Shown: positions 31,549 through 41,295, counted from the first letter of the stretch. The stretch is DNA of 42,382 bases from Acetatifactor sp. (GCA_022511385.1 JAFLRN010000018.1:1-42382), one strand, 5' to 3'. Translations and numbers: made by a program. Notes: generated by a model not told the origin, from the sequence alone.

Positions 31549-34134
31549 TTAGCTTTCCACTGATGCTTCCAGCGCTCCGTTCTCCACGCCAATCCGCACA
31601 GTATCCCCCGCCTGAACCCTGTCCTCCAGGATCAGCCTTGCCGTCAGGGTCTCCACATGCTTCTGGATATACCGTTTCAGGGGCCTTGCGCCGTACACGG
31701 GATCATATGCCTCCTCCACAATCAACGCAACCGCCTCAGGGGTCAGCTCCAGGTGAAGATCCCTGTCCTCCAGGCGGCGGTTCAAATCCGCCACGATCAG
31801 GGATACGATACCGCCGATGTTGTCCTTGGTCAGTGGCTTAAACAGGATGGTCTCATCTAAACGGTTTAAAAACTCCGGCCGGAAATGGCTGCGCAGCTCC
31901 CCGTATACCATTTCCTCCGCCTGTGGGCTCACCGTACCGTCGGATTGTATGCCGTCCAGCAGATAATGGGCGCCAATGTTGGAGGTCATGATCAGGATGG
32001 TGTTCTTAAAGTCAACAGTCCTTCCCTGAGAATCGGTAATCCGCCCGTCGTCCAACACCTGCAGCAGCACATTGAATACGTCCGGATGGGCCTTCTCAAT
32101 CTCATCAAAGAGCACCACACTGTATGGCTTTCTCCGCACTGCCTCCGTCAGCTGGCCGCCCTCCTCGTAACCCACATATCCGGGAGGCGCTCCGATCAGC
32201 CTGGATACGGAATATTTCTCCATATACTCGCTCATGTCAATGCGCACCATATTGTTCTCGTCGTCAAACAGAGACGCCGCCAGGGACTTTGCCAGCTCCG
32301 TCTTTCCCACGCCGGTGGGGCCAAGGAACAGGAAGGAGCCGATGGGCTTGGTGGGATCCTTAATGCCCGCCCGGGAGCGGATAATGGCCTCCGTCACCTT
32401 GGTGACACCCTCGTCCTGACCGATGACTCTTCTGTGCAGCTCCTCGTCCAGGTGCAGCGTCTTGTTCCGCTCGCTCTCTGTCAGCTTGCTGACAGGGATT
32501 CCCGTCCAACGGGATATGATTCTGGCAATCTCCTCGTCTGACACCTTCTCATGGACAAGACTCATGTCGGATTCATTGACCCGGGCCTCCTCCTGCTCCA
32601 GCTCCTTCTTCAGGGCGGGCAGTCTGCCGTAGCTGAGTTCGGCCGCCTTCTCCAGATTGCCCTCCCGCTGGGCGATCTGGATCTCATTGTTCACTGTGTC
32701 GATCTCCTCACGCAGCTTGGACAGCTTCTCCACGGATGCCTTCTCATTGTCCCACTGTGCCTTGCGGCCGGCAAACTCCTCCTTAAACTCCGCAAGTTCC
32801 TTCTGAAGGTCAGCAAGCCGCTCTTGACTCAGACGGTCATCCTCCTTTTTCAGGGCCGCTTCCTCAATCTCCATCTGCATGATCCGGCGCTGCAACTCGT
32901 CCAGCTCTGTGGGCATGCTGTCCAGTTCCGTCTTGATCAGGGCACAGGCCTCGTCCACCAGGTCAATGGCCTTATCCGGCAGAAACCGGTCGGAGATATA
33001 GCGGTTTGACAGCATGGCGGCGCTGACCAAGGCATTATCCATGATCTTCACACCGTGATAGACCTCGTACCGCTCCTTCAGGCCTCTCAGGATGGAGATG
33101 GTATCCTCCACCGTGGGCTCATCCACCAGAACCGGCTGGAACCGGCGCTCCAACGCCGCGTCCTTCTCGATATACTGGCGGTACTCATCCAAGGTAGTTG
33201 CCCCGATACAGTGCAGCTCTCCCCGGGCCAGCATTGGCTTCAGCATATTGCCTGCATCCAGTGCACCGTCAGTCTTTCCTGCGCCCACAATGGTGTGCAG
33301 CTCATCGATAAAAAGGATGATCTGTCCATCGCTGTTCTTCACATCGTCCAGTACTGCCTTCAGACGCTCCTCAAACTCACCACGGTACTTCGCGCCAGCC
33401 ACCAGCGCTCCCATATCCAGGGCAAAAATCCTTTTGTCTTTCAGATTCTGGGGCACATCTCCCCGGACGATCCGCTGGGCCAGTCCCTCTACTACGGCAG
33501 TCTTACCCACGCCGGGCTCGCCGATGAGCACCGGGTTATTCTTGGTCTTCCTGGAAAGGATACGGATCACATTGCGGATCTCGTTGTCCCTGCCGATGAC
33601 AGGGTCAAGCTTTTGATTCCTGGCCCGCTCCACCAGATCCTGGCCATACTTCTCCAGCGTATCATAAGTGGCCTCCGGGTTGTCGCTGGTCACTCTCTGG
33701 TTGCCACGCACTGTGGACAGGGCCTGGAGGAACCGCTCTCTTGTGATGCCGTACTCCTTGAAGATCTGGGCCAGCTCCCGGTTGGGATTTTTGATCATGG
33801 CCAGGAACAAATGCTCCACGGACACATACTCATCTCCCAAAAGCTTTGCCTCATCCTCAGCGTTTATCAACACCTTGTTCAGATCCTGGCCTACATACAC
33901 CTGGCCTCCCTGAACCTTGGCGCGCTTCGAAAGAGCCTGCTCCGCACGATTCAAAAAATGCTCCTTCTGTATCTCCATCCGCTCAATGAGCTTTAAGATC
34001 AAACTGTCCTCTAAGGTCAGCAAACTGTACAGCAGATGCTCCTGCTCAATCTCCTGGTTGCCGTACTCGTAAGCCAGCTTCTGGCATCTCTCCACGGCCT
34101 CCATGGACTTCTGTGTAAATTTCTGGATGTTCAT
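31549..34134 (-). CDS. clpB: ATP-dependent disaggregase ClpB
   Basis: A full-length 861-residue Hsp100. Domains in order are the N-terminal Clp repeat domain (about 1-145), AAA+ module 1 with GEPGVGKT near 205, the ClpB-specific coiled-coil middle domain (about 400-525, rich in Glu/Lys/Arg), AAA+ module 2 with GPTGVGKT near 605, and a C-terminal small domain. The long middle domain distinguishes it from ClpA, ClpC and ClpE, and no ClpP-binding loop is evident. ClpB works with the DnaK system to rescue aggregated proteins in the cytoplasm. The start is well supported by GAGGAGGCGAGTTGC. It sits near an HscC-type rather than a DnaK-type Hsp70. Confidence 0.95.
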   Translation of the reverse strand: MNIQKFTQKSMEAVERCQKLAYEYGNQEIEQEHLLYSLLTLEDSLILKLIERMEIQKEHFLNRAEQALSKRAKVQGGQVYVGQDLNKVLINAEDEAKLLGDEYVSVEHLFLAMIKNPNRELAQIFKEYGITRERFLQALSTVRGNQRVTSDNPEATYDTLEKYGQDLVERARNQKLDPVIGRDNEIRNVIRILSRKTKNNPVLIGEPGVGKTAVVEGLAQRIVRGDVPQNLKDKRIFALDMGALVAGAKYRGEFEERLKAVLDDVKNSDGQIILFIDELHTIVGAGKTDGALDAGNMLKPMLARGELHCIGATTLDEYRQYIEKDAALERRFQPVLVDEPTVEDTISILRGLKERYEVYHGVKIMDNALVSAAMLSNRYISDRFLPDKAIDLVDEACALIKTELDSMPTELDELQRRIMQMEIEEAALKKEDDRLSQERLADLQKELAEFKEEFAGRKAQWDNEKASVEKLSKLREEIDTVNNEIQIAQREGNLEKAAELSYGRLPALKKELEQEEARVNESDMSLVHEKVSDEEIARIISRWTGIPVSKLTESERNKTLHLDEELHRRVIGQDEGVTKVTEAIIRSRAGIKDPTKPIGSFLFLGPTGVGKTELAKSLAASLFDDENNMVRIDMSEYMEKYSVSRLIGAPPGYVGYEEGGQLTEAVRRKPYSVVLFDEIEKAHPDVFNVLLQVLDDGRITDSQGRTVDFKNTILIMTSNIGAHYLLDGIQSDGTVSPQAEEMVYGELRSHFRPEFLNRLDETILFKPLTKDNIGGIVSLIVADLNRRLEDRDLHLELTPEAVALIVEEAYDPVYGARPLKRYIQKHVETLTARLILEDRVQAGDTVRIGVENGALEASVES

Positions 34135-34202
34135 GCAACTCGCCTCCTCATATCTGCCGAAAAGTGTTTCGGCATGCCATTTTGTCTGTCTGTTCTATAA
34201 AC

Positions 34203-34251
34203 AATATAACACCATTTATACAAAAAGCAATAAAGAAAGTATAAACTTTCT
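34203..34251 (-). promoter_or_regulatory. clpB promoter with upstream inverted repeat
   Basis: Leftward, TTGCTT (34225-34230), 16 bp, then TATATT (34203-34208). Just upstream is a perfect repeat, AGAAAGT-ATAA-ACTTTCT (34234-34251). Neither a CIRCE element nor a CtsR heptad repeat is visible, so this repeat may be the heat-shock or other control site. Confidence 0.5.
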
Positions 34252-34273
34252 GTTAGAAAATGAAAAGGATTTA

Positions 34274-34313
34274 TAAAAAATCGCTGTACAATAGAAAATT
34301 TGCACAGCGATTT
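34274..34313 (-). terminator. Terminator of the 34,319 gene
   Basis: Leftward, AAATCGCTGT and ACAGCGATTT pair and run into TTTTTT. The hairpin begins a few bases after the stop codon. Confidence 0.75.
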
Positions 34314-34318
34314 CAAGA

Positions 34319-35881
34319 TTATTCATATTTGATCATCTCTGGCCACACAGAGTCCGGATACACGTCCAGTTTAAAAATGTAAGCCGGACGGTCCCCGTCA
34401 TCCTCGTAGATATAGAAGTACTCAAGGCTGCCGTGAGTGATATAGCAGCTCACGTAGACCGGTCTCTCCAGCTCATCGTACCAGCTTCTCAGTGATGACG
34501 CAGAGGTTGGAGAGTCATGGTGATATGCTTTGTAGGAGAGAGTCCCGTCATCGCGGTAATAATAACTCATCGAGAGCAACGTCGTCTCCTCGTTATCCTC
34601 CCATACATATGGTATGATCCCTCTGGCCTCAAAGCCGGACAGCTTTCCGTCTTCCGTGTACTCATATATCTCACGGTAGTGATATGTCCCACGGTCCCTG
34701 GGATCGTCTCCGTACACGGAGAGTGTAGAATATGGTTCATCGGGAGTCCATTCCCCCGCTGTCATACGGTGAAAGATAAAACCGTAGCTATCAGTGATCT
34801 CTTCAAGTCCATAGTTATAGCTATAGTCATAATACAGACCGCAGCCCTGCCCCGTCTCCCCATTGAAATACAGCTCCAGCATAAGTTCCCGATTCATATC
34901 CACATATTCATAAAAGGGCTCCGCTTCCGCAAATCCCATATCTGCAAGAAACTGCTCGCGGCTGTCATAAGTTCTGTACTCGTAATCCTCCCATTCGCCA
35001 TCCCACGTTACTTCCACTACCGTCAGCCCCGAAGGCTCCTGCTCATGATCCCAGAAGCCTTCCAGCTCCCGCAAAAAGATCCCCTGGTAAAATTTATTAT
35101 TCGCCAGCTCACCCAGCTCGTTAAACTCTACCTCTCCGTCGTAGAGCGCTGTCTGCTTCAGACAGTTCCATATCTCCAGATGCCCCAAAGCATCGTCATC
35201 CGGATTGGTCAGGGTCCACCGCCGAAGCTCCACAGGCTGCATGGTCTTTACATTGATACGGTAGATACTCTGAAACTCCACATTGTCCTCCCTGTTCCTG
35301 ACCAGGTAGACCTGTCCGTATGGCTCAAACACCTCATACCAGGGAATAGTGATCGGATCCTCCAAAAAACCGTTTTTCTCGATATCCCAGATAAAGAGCA
35401 GTCCTGTTTCCCCGTTCTCCTCCGCGCCCTGGGGAAAAACCGCCAAATCCCGGTTCCCACTAAGCCGGTCAAAGCGAAAGATCAGCTCCTCCGCCTCCAT
35501 ATCAAAAGGGAATTTCTGGCGCAACTCCCCCCTTTCATCATACATGCGAAAAAAATATCCACCCTCTGCGGTCTCCGCCCCACTCTCCACAGCGACCTTG
35601 CACAGCACAAGACGCCACTCCTCCCTGCCGTAGTAAAAGGGATAATCCACCTCCTGAAGCTCCTTTACTGCGGCTTCGATCACAGCTCCGTCTGTTTCCG
35701 GGGTATCCTCGTCGTTTTCCATACCTGAGCCGGATAAGCTCTCCTGTCCCTTCGGGGCATCTGCCGATGGACTTCCTCCATCCCGGAGACTTCCTACACC
35801 CCACATTACCAGCGCGCCCACGCAGATGCCCGCCAACAAAAACCCTATATTCTTCCAATGATTCCAACTGCCATTTCCCAT
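34319..35881 (-). CDS. Membrane-anchored extracytoplasmic protein of unknown function
   Basis: About 520 residues: a short basic N-terminus, one transmembrane helix (NIGFLLAGICVGALVMWGVG, about residues 11-30), a Ser/Gly/Asp-rich linker to about 65, then a large acidic, tyrosine-rich extracytoplasmic domain. The last third contains short YD-like strands (YREIYEYTEDGKLSGFEARG, SYYYRDDGTLSYKAYHH, YFYIYEDDGDRPAYIFKL), suggesting a repeated beta fold. No enzyme motif or family is recognised. The start is either ATG 35881 or the ATG three codons before it; the ribosome site GGCAGG is weak. It is monocistronic with a clear terminator. Confidence 0.7.
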   Translation of the reverse strand: MGNGSWNHWKNIGFLLAGICVGALVMWGVGSLRDGGSPSADAPKGQESLSGSGMENDEDTPETDGAVIEAAVKELQEVDYPFYYGREEWRLVLCKVAVESGAETAEGGYFFRMYDERGELRQKFPFDMEAEELIFRFDRLSGNRDLAVFPQGAEENGETGLLFIWDIEKNGFLEDPITIPWYEVFEPYGQVYLVRNREDNVEFQSIYRINVKTMQPVELRRWTLTNPDDDALGHLEIWNCLKQTALYDGEVEFNELGELANNKFYQGIFLRELEGFWDHEQEPSGLTVVEVTWDGEWEDYEYRTYDSREQFLADMGFAEAEPFYEYVDMNRELMLELYFNGETGQGCGLYYDYSYNYGLEEITDSYGFIFHRMTAGEWTPDEPYSTLSVYGDDPRDRGTYHYREIYEYTEDGKLSGFEARGIIPYVWEDNEETTLLSMSYYYRDDGTLSYKAYHHDSPTSASSLRSWYDELERPVYVSCYITHGSLEYFYIYEDDGDRPAYIFKLDVYPDSVWPEMIKYE

Positions 35882-35960
35882 AACCCGCATCCTGCCACTT
35901 TCAAAAGTTAACAATCTTCCACAAAAAAATGAAGTCTAAGACATCGAAACAATCTTATAA

Positions 35961-35989
35961 GGGGAGGGCACTGGTACTGCGCCCTCCCC
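35961..35989 (-). terminator. GC-rich hairpin after copA
   Basis: GGGGAGGGC (35961-35969) and GCCCTCCCC (35981-35989) are perfect arms about 80 bases past the copA stop. Only a weak T-rich tail follows leftward. Confidence 0.5.
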
Positions 35990-36070
35990 ACTTTACAGGG
36001 TATCACATTTTTTCTGACAACTCAACAGTTCTAAACATAACTTAAAGATTCTGCAGTATTTACTGCCTTG

Positions 36071-38998
36071 TCAGGCGATACTCTTCACCTCATAGCCCGC
36101 CTCAGTGACCGCTGCAGTCAATACATCCTCTGAAACCTCCGCCTCCAGCTCCACCGTAGCGGTCTTCTCCTCCAGACTCATGGTAACGGCTTTCACACCC
36201 TCCACAGCCTCCAGGGATTTCTGCACCCTGCCAGTGCAGTGTGCACACATCATTCCTTCCACTGTCAATACCTTTGTCATCGTTTCCTTCCTTTCTGCGG
36301 GTCTCTCCCCGCCGTCCTCATTTTCTTTATTCTCATTTTGTGAATAAACCTTCTCGCTGATCAGAACCTGCGCACCGTCTAAAACCGCCTCCTGAGTGTT
36401 CTCTGGTACAGATTTATCTGTTTCCTGCCGGAAACCGCTTTTAAAGCCTCTCAGCCGCAAAGCATTTCCCACCACGAAGATACTGCTTAAACTCATGGCC
36501 GCAGCGCCAAACATGGGATTCAGCTTAATGCCGAATGCCGGATACCAGCACCCTGCCGCCAGGGGAATCCCCACACAGTTATAGAAAAAGGCCCAGAACA
36601 GGTTCTGCTTGATGTTGCGGATCACGGAGCGGCTCAGCTTCACCGCAGTGGCCGCATCCCGCAGGTCGCTCTTCATCAGCACAATATCCGCGCTCTCCAT
36701 GGCCACATCCGTTCCCGCTCCGATTGCCATTCCCACATCCGCTGCTGCCAGAGCCGGCGCATCGTTGATGCCGTCTCCGATCATGGCGACCTTGTGCCCG
36801 ACAGCTTTCAGCTGGCTGATCTTTTTCTCCTTATCCTGGGGCAGCACCTCCGCCACCACCTCCGGGATGTCAAGGCGTTTCCGCACGGCCTCAGCAGTGC
36901 GGCTGTTGTCGCCGGTTAACATGACCACATGGATGCCCATCTCCTGAAATCGTCTGATTGCAGCCCGGGAACTCTTCTTGATCTCATCTGCCACACCGAT
37001 CACGCCCAGGAAGCGGCTCTCTTCCGCCACCAGAAGAGGCGTCATGCCCTCGTCTGCCAACTGCTGGATTCCCAGTATCACATTCTGATCCACAGTAATA
37101 CCGTTCTCTTCCAAATAGGCTTGATTTCCCACCAGGCATCTTGTGCCAGCGCTGACTCCTCCAGTCAATCCGCTCCCCGCCGCTGTACTTTCCCAAGAGC
37201 CGACAGCCTCCTGCATTGGCATATCGGTCCCGCTCAAGGTCGATAAAGGACCATTCATTGGCTGCTGACCAGCAACCTGCAGCTGCTGACGCATCAGCAC
37301 CGCTGTGGGGCCATCCTGAGGCAGCAGATCACGCACCATCACATCCTGCTCCAGCACTCCCTCAACGCCCCGGCCAAACACAGCTTTGAAATCCTTTACT
37401 TCCGGAATCTCCAGCTTCAGAGACTCAGCATGCTCCAGCACAGCCTCAGCCAATGGGTGTTCGCTCTTTTTTTCCAGAGCTGCCGCAATCTGCACCAGCG
37501 TCCCCATCCCTATATCTTTGGCCATCACGCTGACCTGCATGACCTTCAGACGTCCTGCTGTGATAGTACCCGTCTTATCCATCACCACTGTGTCAATATC
37601 CCGTGCCTGCTGCAGGGCCTCGCCGGACTTGATCAGGATACCGTGGCCCGCACCCACACCTGTTCCCACCATGATAGCCACCGGAGTTGCCAGCCCCAGC
37701 GCACAGGGGCAGGAGATCACCAGAACCGCAATGGCAGAGGAGATGGCAAACTCCGCGCCTGCTCCCACCGCCAACCAGACCGCCAGCGTCACCAGCGCAA
37801 TCCCCATCACCACCGGCACGAACACCCCGGCCACCTTATCCGCCAGCTGAGCAATGGGTGCCTTGCTGGCGCTGGCCTCCTCCACCAGCCGAATGATCTG
37901 GGACAGAGTGGTGTCCTCGCCCACCCGGTCTGCCTGGCATTTCAGGAAGCCCGCTTTGTTCACCGTTGCGGAGACCACCTTATCCCCGGCCTGCTTCTCC
38001 ACGGGCACGCTCTCGCCTGTGATAGCAGCCTCATCCACGCTGGAACTGCCCTCCAGAACCGTGCCGTCCACAGGCACCAGGCTGCCGGGCTTCACAAGAA
38101 ACACATCCCCGGCCCGAAGCTCCTCCGTGGGCACCTCCCGCTCCGTGCCATCCTCCAGAAGCAGGATTGCCGTCCTGGGAGATAAATCCATGAGCTTTGT
38201 GATGGCCTGGCTGGTCTTTCCCTTAGATCGACTCTCCAGATATTTTCCCACGGTGATCAAAGTCAGAATCGTGCCTGCCGACTCAAAGTACAGGTCATGA
38301 GAGTACTGCTCCACCACCGCCATGTCCCCGTGGCCCAGGCCGTAACCAATGCGGTACATGGCAAATATGCCATACGCCACCGCCGCAGAGGCTCCCAGGG
38401 CGATCAGACTGTCCATGTTGGGAGACAGGTGTCCCAGAGTCTTAAATCCCACAGCAAAAAACTTTCGGTTCATATACAGGATGGGCAGAAGCAACAACAG
38501 CTGAGTCAGCGCAAAGGTCATTGCATTCTCATTTCCGTGCAGATACATGTGCACAAAGCTCGGCATGGGAATCCCCAGCATATCATGCACCATGTGATAC
38601 ATGGCCACATACATCAAGGGAATCAGAAAACCTATGGAGATGCCCAGCCGCCATTTCATGGCCCGAGTCTCTGCCTCCGCCTTTTTCTGAAGGCTGTTCC
38701 GCCCGGCTCCTGAATCCCCACTGCCGCTTTTGGCTTCCGTCTGCCTGTCGCCTGATCCGGCGGCAGCGTCTTTTCCTACTGCTCCGCCTATCAGCAATAC
38801 AGCCCCATAGCCGGCTTTTTCCACCGCTGCCACGATTTCGTCTGAGCTCAACTCCTCCTGCCGGTAGCTAACCTCCATGGTCTCCGTCAACAGGTTTACC
38901 GATGCCCTCTCCATTCCCGGCAGCTTATTCACTGCTTTCTCTACATGGGAGGAGCAGGCCGAACAGGTCATGCCAGATATATGATATCTTTCTTTCAT
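36071..38998 (-). CDS. copA: Copper-exporting P1B-type ATPase
   Basis: A 975-residue Cu+ P-type ATPase. The N-terminal heavy-metal domain carries MTCSAC at 10-15, and transmembrane segments begin near 118. The metal-path motif is SCPCALGLATP (CPC at 430-432) and the phosphorylation site is DKTGT at 474-478; GDGINDAPAL is also present. Unusually, a second heavy-metal domain (MMCAHC, residues 907-975) is fused at the C-terminus, and its first Met has its own strong ribosome site. The nucleotide-binding domain also has an insert of about 50 low-complexity residues. It lies 128 bases downstream of csoR, so CsoR probably derepresses both on copper excess. Confidence 0.93.
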   Translation of the reverse strand: MKERYHISGMTCSACSSHVEKAVNKLPGMERASVNLLTETMEVSYRQEELSSDEIVAAVEKAGYGAVLLIGGAVGKDAAAGSGDRQTEAKSGSGDSGAGRNSLQKKAEAETRAMKWRLGISIGFLIPLMYVAMYHMVHDMLGIPMPSFVHMYLHGNENAMTFALTQLLLLLPILYMNRKFFAVGFKTLGHLSPNMDSLIALGASAAVAYGIFAMYRIGYGLGHGDMAVVEQYSHDLYFESAGTILTLITVGKYLESRSKGKTSQAITKLMDLSPRTAILLLEDGTEREVPTEELRAGDVFLVKPGSLVPVDGTVLEGSSSVDEAAITGESVPVEKQAGDKVVSATVNKAGFLKCQADRVGEDTTLSQIIRLVEEASASKAPIAQLADKVAGVFVPVVMGIALVTLAVWLAVGAGAEFAISSAIAVLVISCPCALGLATPVAIMVGTGVGAGHGILIKSGEALQQARDIDTVVMDKTGTITAGRLKVMQVSVMAKDIGMGTLVQIAAALEKKSEHPLAEAVLEHAESLKLEIPEVKDFKAVFGRGVEGVLEQDVMVRDLLPQDGPTAVLMRQQLQVAGQQPMNGPLSTLSGTDMPMQEAVGSWESTAAGSGLTGGVSAGTRCLVGNQAYLEENGITVDQNVILGIQQLADEGMTPLLVAEESRFLGVIGVADEIKKSSRAAIRRFQEMGIHVVMLTGDNSRTAEAVRKRLDIPEVVAEVLPQDKEKKISQLKAVGHKVAMIGDGINDAPALAAADVGMAIGAGTDVAMESADIVLMKSDLRDAATAVKLSRSVIRNIKQNLFWAFFYNCVGIPLAAGCWYPAFGIKLNPMFGAAAMSLSSIFVVGNALRLRGFKSGFRQETDKSVPENTQEAVLDGAQVLISEKVYSQNENKENEDGGERPAERKETMTKVLTVEGMMCAHCTGRVQKSLEAVEGVKAVTMSLEEKTATVELEAEVSEDVLTAAVTEAGYEVKSIA
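36278..36294 (-). promoter_or_regulatory. Internal translation start inside copA (CopZ-like product)
   Basis: AAAGGAAGG followed five bases later by ATG 36280, in frame with copA. Initiation here would yield a free 69-residue heavy-metal-binding protein (MTKVLTVEGMMCAHC...), the size and motif of the CopZ copper chaperone. Confidence 0.5.
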
Positions 38999-39126
38999 GT
39001 TCCCTCACAATTCCGCCGCCCTCTGCGGCAGCCCCTTTCTCAGATTTTCATACACAGTCCCTATATATCTGCTTTATTCTGTCAGATATCATCCAGAATC
39101 TCCATACGGCTCCTTTGTATGTCCAA

Positions 39127-39510
39127 CTATTTCAGCTTCTTCACCAATTCCACAGCTTCCTCGATCACATCCAGATTGCCCTTGCCAATCTCCTCCACTA
39201 TACAGGTCTCCATATGTTCCTGCAGGATCAGGTATCCGAAGGACTGCAGTGCGCTCTCCACCGCCGCCACCTGAATCAGGATATCCCCACAGTAGCGATT
39301 TTCATCCAACATCCGTCCAATGCCATTTAATTGTCCCATGATACGGTTCAGCCGGTTTTTCAGCTGTTTCACTTCTTTCTCCTGCCGGGGGGTCGCTTTC
39401 TGGTGACAGCAGCTACAATCCATCTCCATACACTCATCCGTGTTATCATTCAGAGAAACCGTTTTTTCCTGTTCATTTTCCGTTGGGGAGGTATTTTCCT
39501 TTAATTTCAT
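39127..39510 (-). CDS. csoR: Copper-sensing repressor CsoR
   Basis: A 127-residue DUF156/CsoR-family helical repressor. The copper ligands are all present: Cys74 (NRYCGDIL), His99 and Cys103 (EHMETC), the C-H-C pattern that distinguishes copper sensors from RcnR or FrmR. The family helix LKNRLNRIMGQLNGIGRMLDE is intact. An N-terminal extension of about 40 residues has four Cys and one His (ECMEMDCSCCHQ), which is not usual. I chose ATG 39510 after AAGGAG-N6; the long upstream frame crosses the promoter and operators. Two GC-rich palindromes of CsoR type lie upstream, one within the promoter spacer. It leads copA. Confidence 0.92.
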   Translation of the reverse strand: MKLKENTSPTENEQEKTVSLNDNTDECMEMDCSCCHQKATPRQEKEVKQLKNRLNRIMGQLNGIGRMLDENRYCGDILIQVAAVESALQSFGYLILQEHMETCIVEEIGKGNLDVIEEAVELVKKLK

Positions 39511-39616
39511 TTCATTCTCCTTATTGTAAGTATTGGCATAAGTAGCTGTTATTATAGATTCACCAAGCGGATTCACTTTGCCATATATAATATCATATAA
39601 TATATGTACGAGCAAA

Positions 39617-39677
39617 ATACCCCATTGGGGTATCCTGCCAGCAATTACAGGATATACCCCCACAGGGTATTTGTCAA
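39617..39677 (-). promoter_or_regulatory. csoR promoter with two CsoR boxes
   Basis: Leftward, TTGACA (39672-39677), 17 bp, then TATCCT (39649-39654). The palindrome ATACCCCCACAGGGTAT (39654-39670) fills the spacer. A second, ATACCCCATTGGGGTAT (39617-39633), lies downstream of the -10, with centres 37 bp apart. These match the G-tract palindromes bound by copper-type CsoR. Confidence 0.8.
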
Positions 39678-39730
39678 GTCAATTTATCATTTTATAAAAC
39701 CTTATATTTAATATCTGCCTGTCGGCCGGT

Positions 39731-41035
39731 TTAGATTGCCGAGAAGCCACCCTCCAGATCTTCGATAATATCGTCAATATTCTCCGTTCCGATGGACAGG
39801 CGTATGGTACTCCTGTATATGCCCTGCTCCTCCAGCTCCTTATCGTTCAGCTGTGAGTGGGTAGTGGAGGCGGGATGGATCACCAGGGACTTCACATCCG
39901 CCACGTTAGCCAGCAGGGAGAACAGCTCCAGATTATCGATGAACCTCTTTGCTTCCGCCTCACCGCCCTTGACCTCAAAGGTAAAGATGGAGCCGCCGCC
40001 GTTGGTGAAATACTTCTTGTACAGAGCCTGCTGCACAGGATCCGTGGAGATGGAAGGATGATGGACTCTCTCCACCTTAGGATGCTTGTTCAGGTATTCC
40101 ACTACCTTCAGCGCATTCTCCACATGACGCTCCACCCGCAGAGACAAGGTCTCCAGGCCCTGCAGGAAGAAGAAAGCATGGAAGGGAGAGAGCGTAGCTC
40201 CTGTGTCTCTCAGCAAAATAGCGCGGATTGCAGTGACAAACACTGCGCCGGGCACTGCCTTACTGAAGGTGACGCCGTGGTAGCTCTCGTTGGGTGTGGT
40301 CAGATGAGGGAATTTTCCGGATGCTTCCCAGTCAAACTTGCCATTCTCAATGATCACGCCGCCGATGGTGGTGCCGTGACCGCCGATAAATTTTGTAGCA
40401 GAATGCACCACAATGTCTGCACCGTACTCAAAGGGACGCACCAGATAAGGCGTCGCAAAGGTGTTGTCTATCACCAGAGGAATCTTGTGAGCGTGAGCAA
40501 TTTCAGCGATTCTTTCGATATCCACTACATCGGAGTTAGGATTGCCCAGGGTTTCAATAAAGACTGCTTTGGTATTCTCTTTGATAGCGCCCTCCACCGC
40601 TGCAAAATCCGCAGGGTCCACAAATGTGGTGGTGATGCCGTAATCAACCAGCGTATGCGCCAGCAGATTATATGTACCACCGTAAATATTATTTGCTGAA
40701 ACAATATGATCTCCGGCCTTTGCCAGATTCTCAAAGGTATAGGTTATGGCTGCTGCGCCACTGGCTACGGCCAGCGCTGCGGTGCCTCCCTCAAGAGCCG
40801 CAATTCTCTTTTCAAACACATCCTCTGTAGGATTGGTCAGACGGCCATAGATATTGCCGCTATCGGCAAGGCTAAAACGTGCTGCTGCATGGTCGCTGTT
40901 GTGGAACACGTAGGAGGAGGTCTGATAGATTGGTACCGCTCTCGCATCCGTCACTGGATCAGGCTGCTCCTGTCCAACATGCAACTGTAAAGTTTCAAAT
41001 TTCAGGTTTCTCTCAGCATAAGGCTTTTTACTCAT
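39731..41035 (-). CDS. metY: O-acetylhomoserine sulfhydrylase (aminocarboxypropyltransferase)
   Basis: A 434-residue PLP enzyme of the Cys/Met metabolism family. The PLP lysine is K215 in HSATKFIGGHG, with upstream YGRLTNPTEDVFEKRIAALEGG and VIDNTFATPYL. The length of about 430 with the GVTFSKAVPGAVFVTAIRA insert is typical of O-acetylhomoserine sulfhydrylases rather than cystathionine gamma-synthase or beta-lyase. It makes homocysteine from O-acetylhomoserine and sulfide in the cytoplasm. The start is ATG 41035 after GGAGAGAAGTT; residues further upstream in frame do not belong to the family. No S-box or T-box was recognised in the leader. Confidence 0.9.
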   Translation of the reverse strand: MSKKPYAERNLKFETLQLHVGQEQPDPVTDARAVPIYQTSSYVFHNSDHAAARFSLADSGNIYGRLTNPTEDVFEKRIAALEGGTAALAVASGAAAITYTFENLAKAGDHIVSANNIYGGTYNLLAHTLVDYGITTTFVDPADFAAVEGAIKENTKAVFIETLGNPNSDVVDIERIAEIAHAHKIPLVIDNTFATPYLVRPFEYGADIVVHSATKFIGGHGTTIGGVIIENGKFDWEASGKFPHLTTPNESYHGVTFSKAVPGAVFVTAIRAILLRDTGATLSPFHAFFFLQGLETLSLRVERHVENALKVVEYLNKHPKVERVHHPSISTDPVQQALYKKYFTNGGGSIFTFEVKGGEAEAKRFIDNLELFSLLANVADVKSLVIHPASTTHSQLNDKELEEQGIYRSTIRLSIGTENIDDIIEDLEGGFSAI

Positions 41036-41243
41036 AACTTCTCTCCAATCTGCCGGTATCCGGCTTGTATTTTCTGCTACATTGCCAATACTACATTCCA
41101 GAGTTTTTATCAATGCCTGCAATTCATAGTATTTAAGTAGGTTTAGTATACATTACCTCTTTTTTGATGATCTGTCAAGAGTTTTTTCAAAAAATTTTCC
41201 CTGAATCTTTCAATTCGCTGCTTTTCACTTGTCAGCCAGTTTC
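41036..41243 (-). promoter_or_regulatory. Leader and possible promoter of metY
   Basis: Leftward, TTGACA (41173-41178) and TATACT (41145-41150) are present, but the spacing between them is 22 bp, longer than normal. A small GCCGG/CCGGC hairpin lies just before the ribosome site. Nothing else is recognised. Confidence 0.3.
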
Positions 41244-41278
41244 CGGCATCGTGTGGCGGGTATGTTCACACGATGCCG
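41244..41278 (-). terminator. Hairpin after the EIIA-like gene
   Basis: CGGCATCGTGTG (41244-41255) and CACACGATGCCG (41267-41278) form a perfect 12-bp stem 18 bases past the stop codon at 41296. No T-tract follows in either direction. Confidence 0.5.
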
Positions 41279-41295
41279 TCGCTTGTGGAAAAGGA

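Noticed and set aside
35913..35955. An eighth copy of the island promoter in front of the 34,319 gene (GTTTCGATGTCTTAGAC on the minus strand)
   Set aside because: The box is only partial (GTC instead of GAC) and the hexamer 20 bp downstream is AAGATT with no extended TG, so it falls outside the pattern.
36071..39510. Plus-strand and out-of-frame open frames over copA, clpB, GH36 and the ABC genes
   Set aside because: They are shadows of long, family-assigned genes, lack ribosome sites and have no protein family features.
41036..41180. SAM riboswitch or T-box in front of the O-acetylhomoserine sulfhydrylase gene
   Set aside because: None of the conserved core sequences of these elements is visible and the leader is short.
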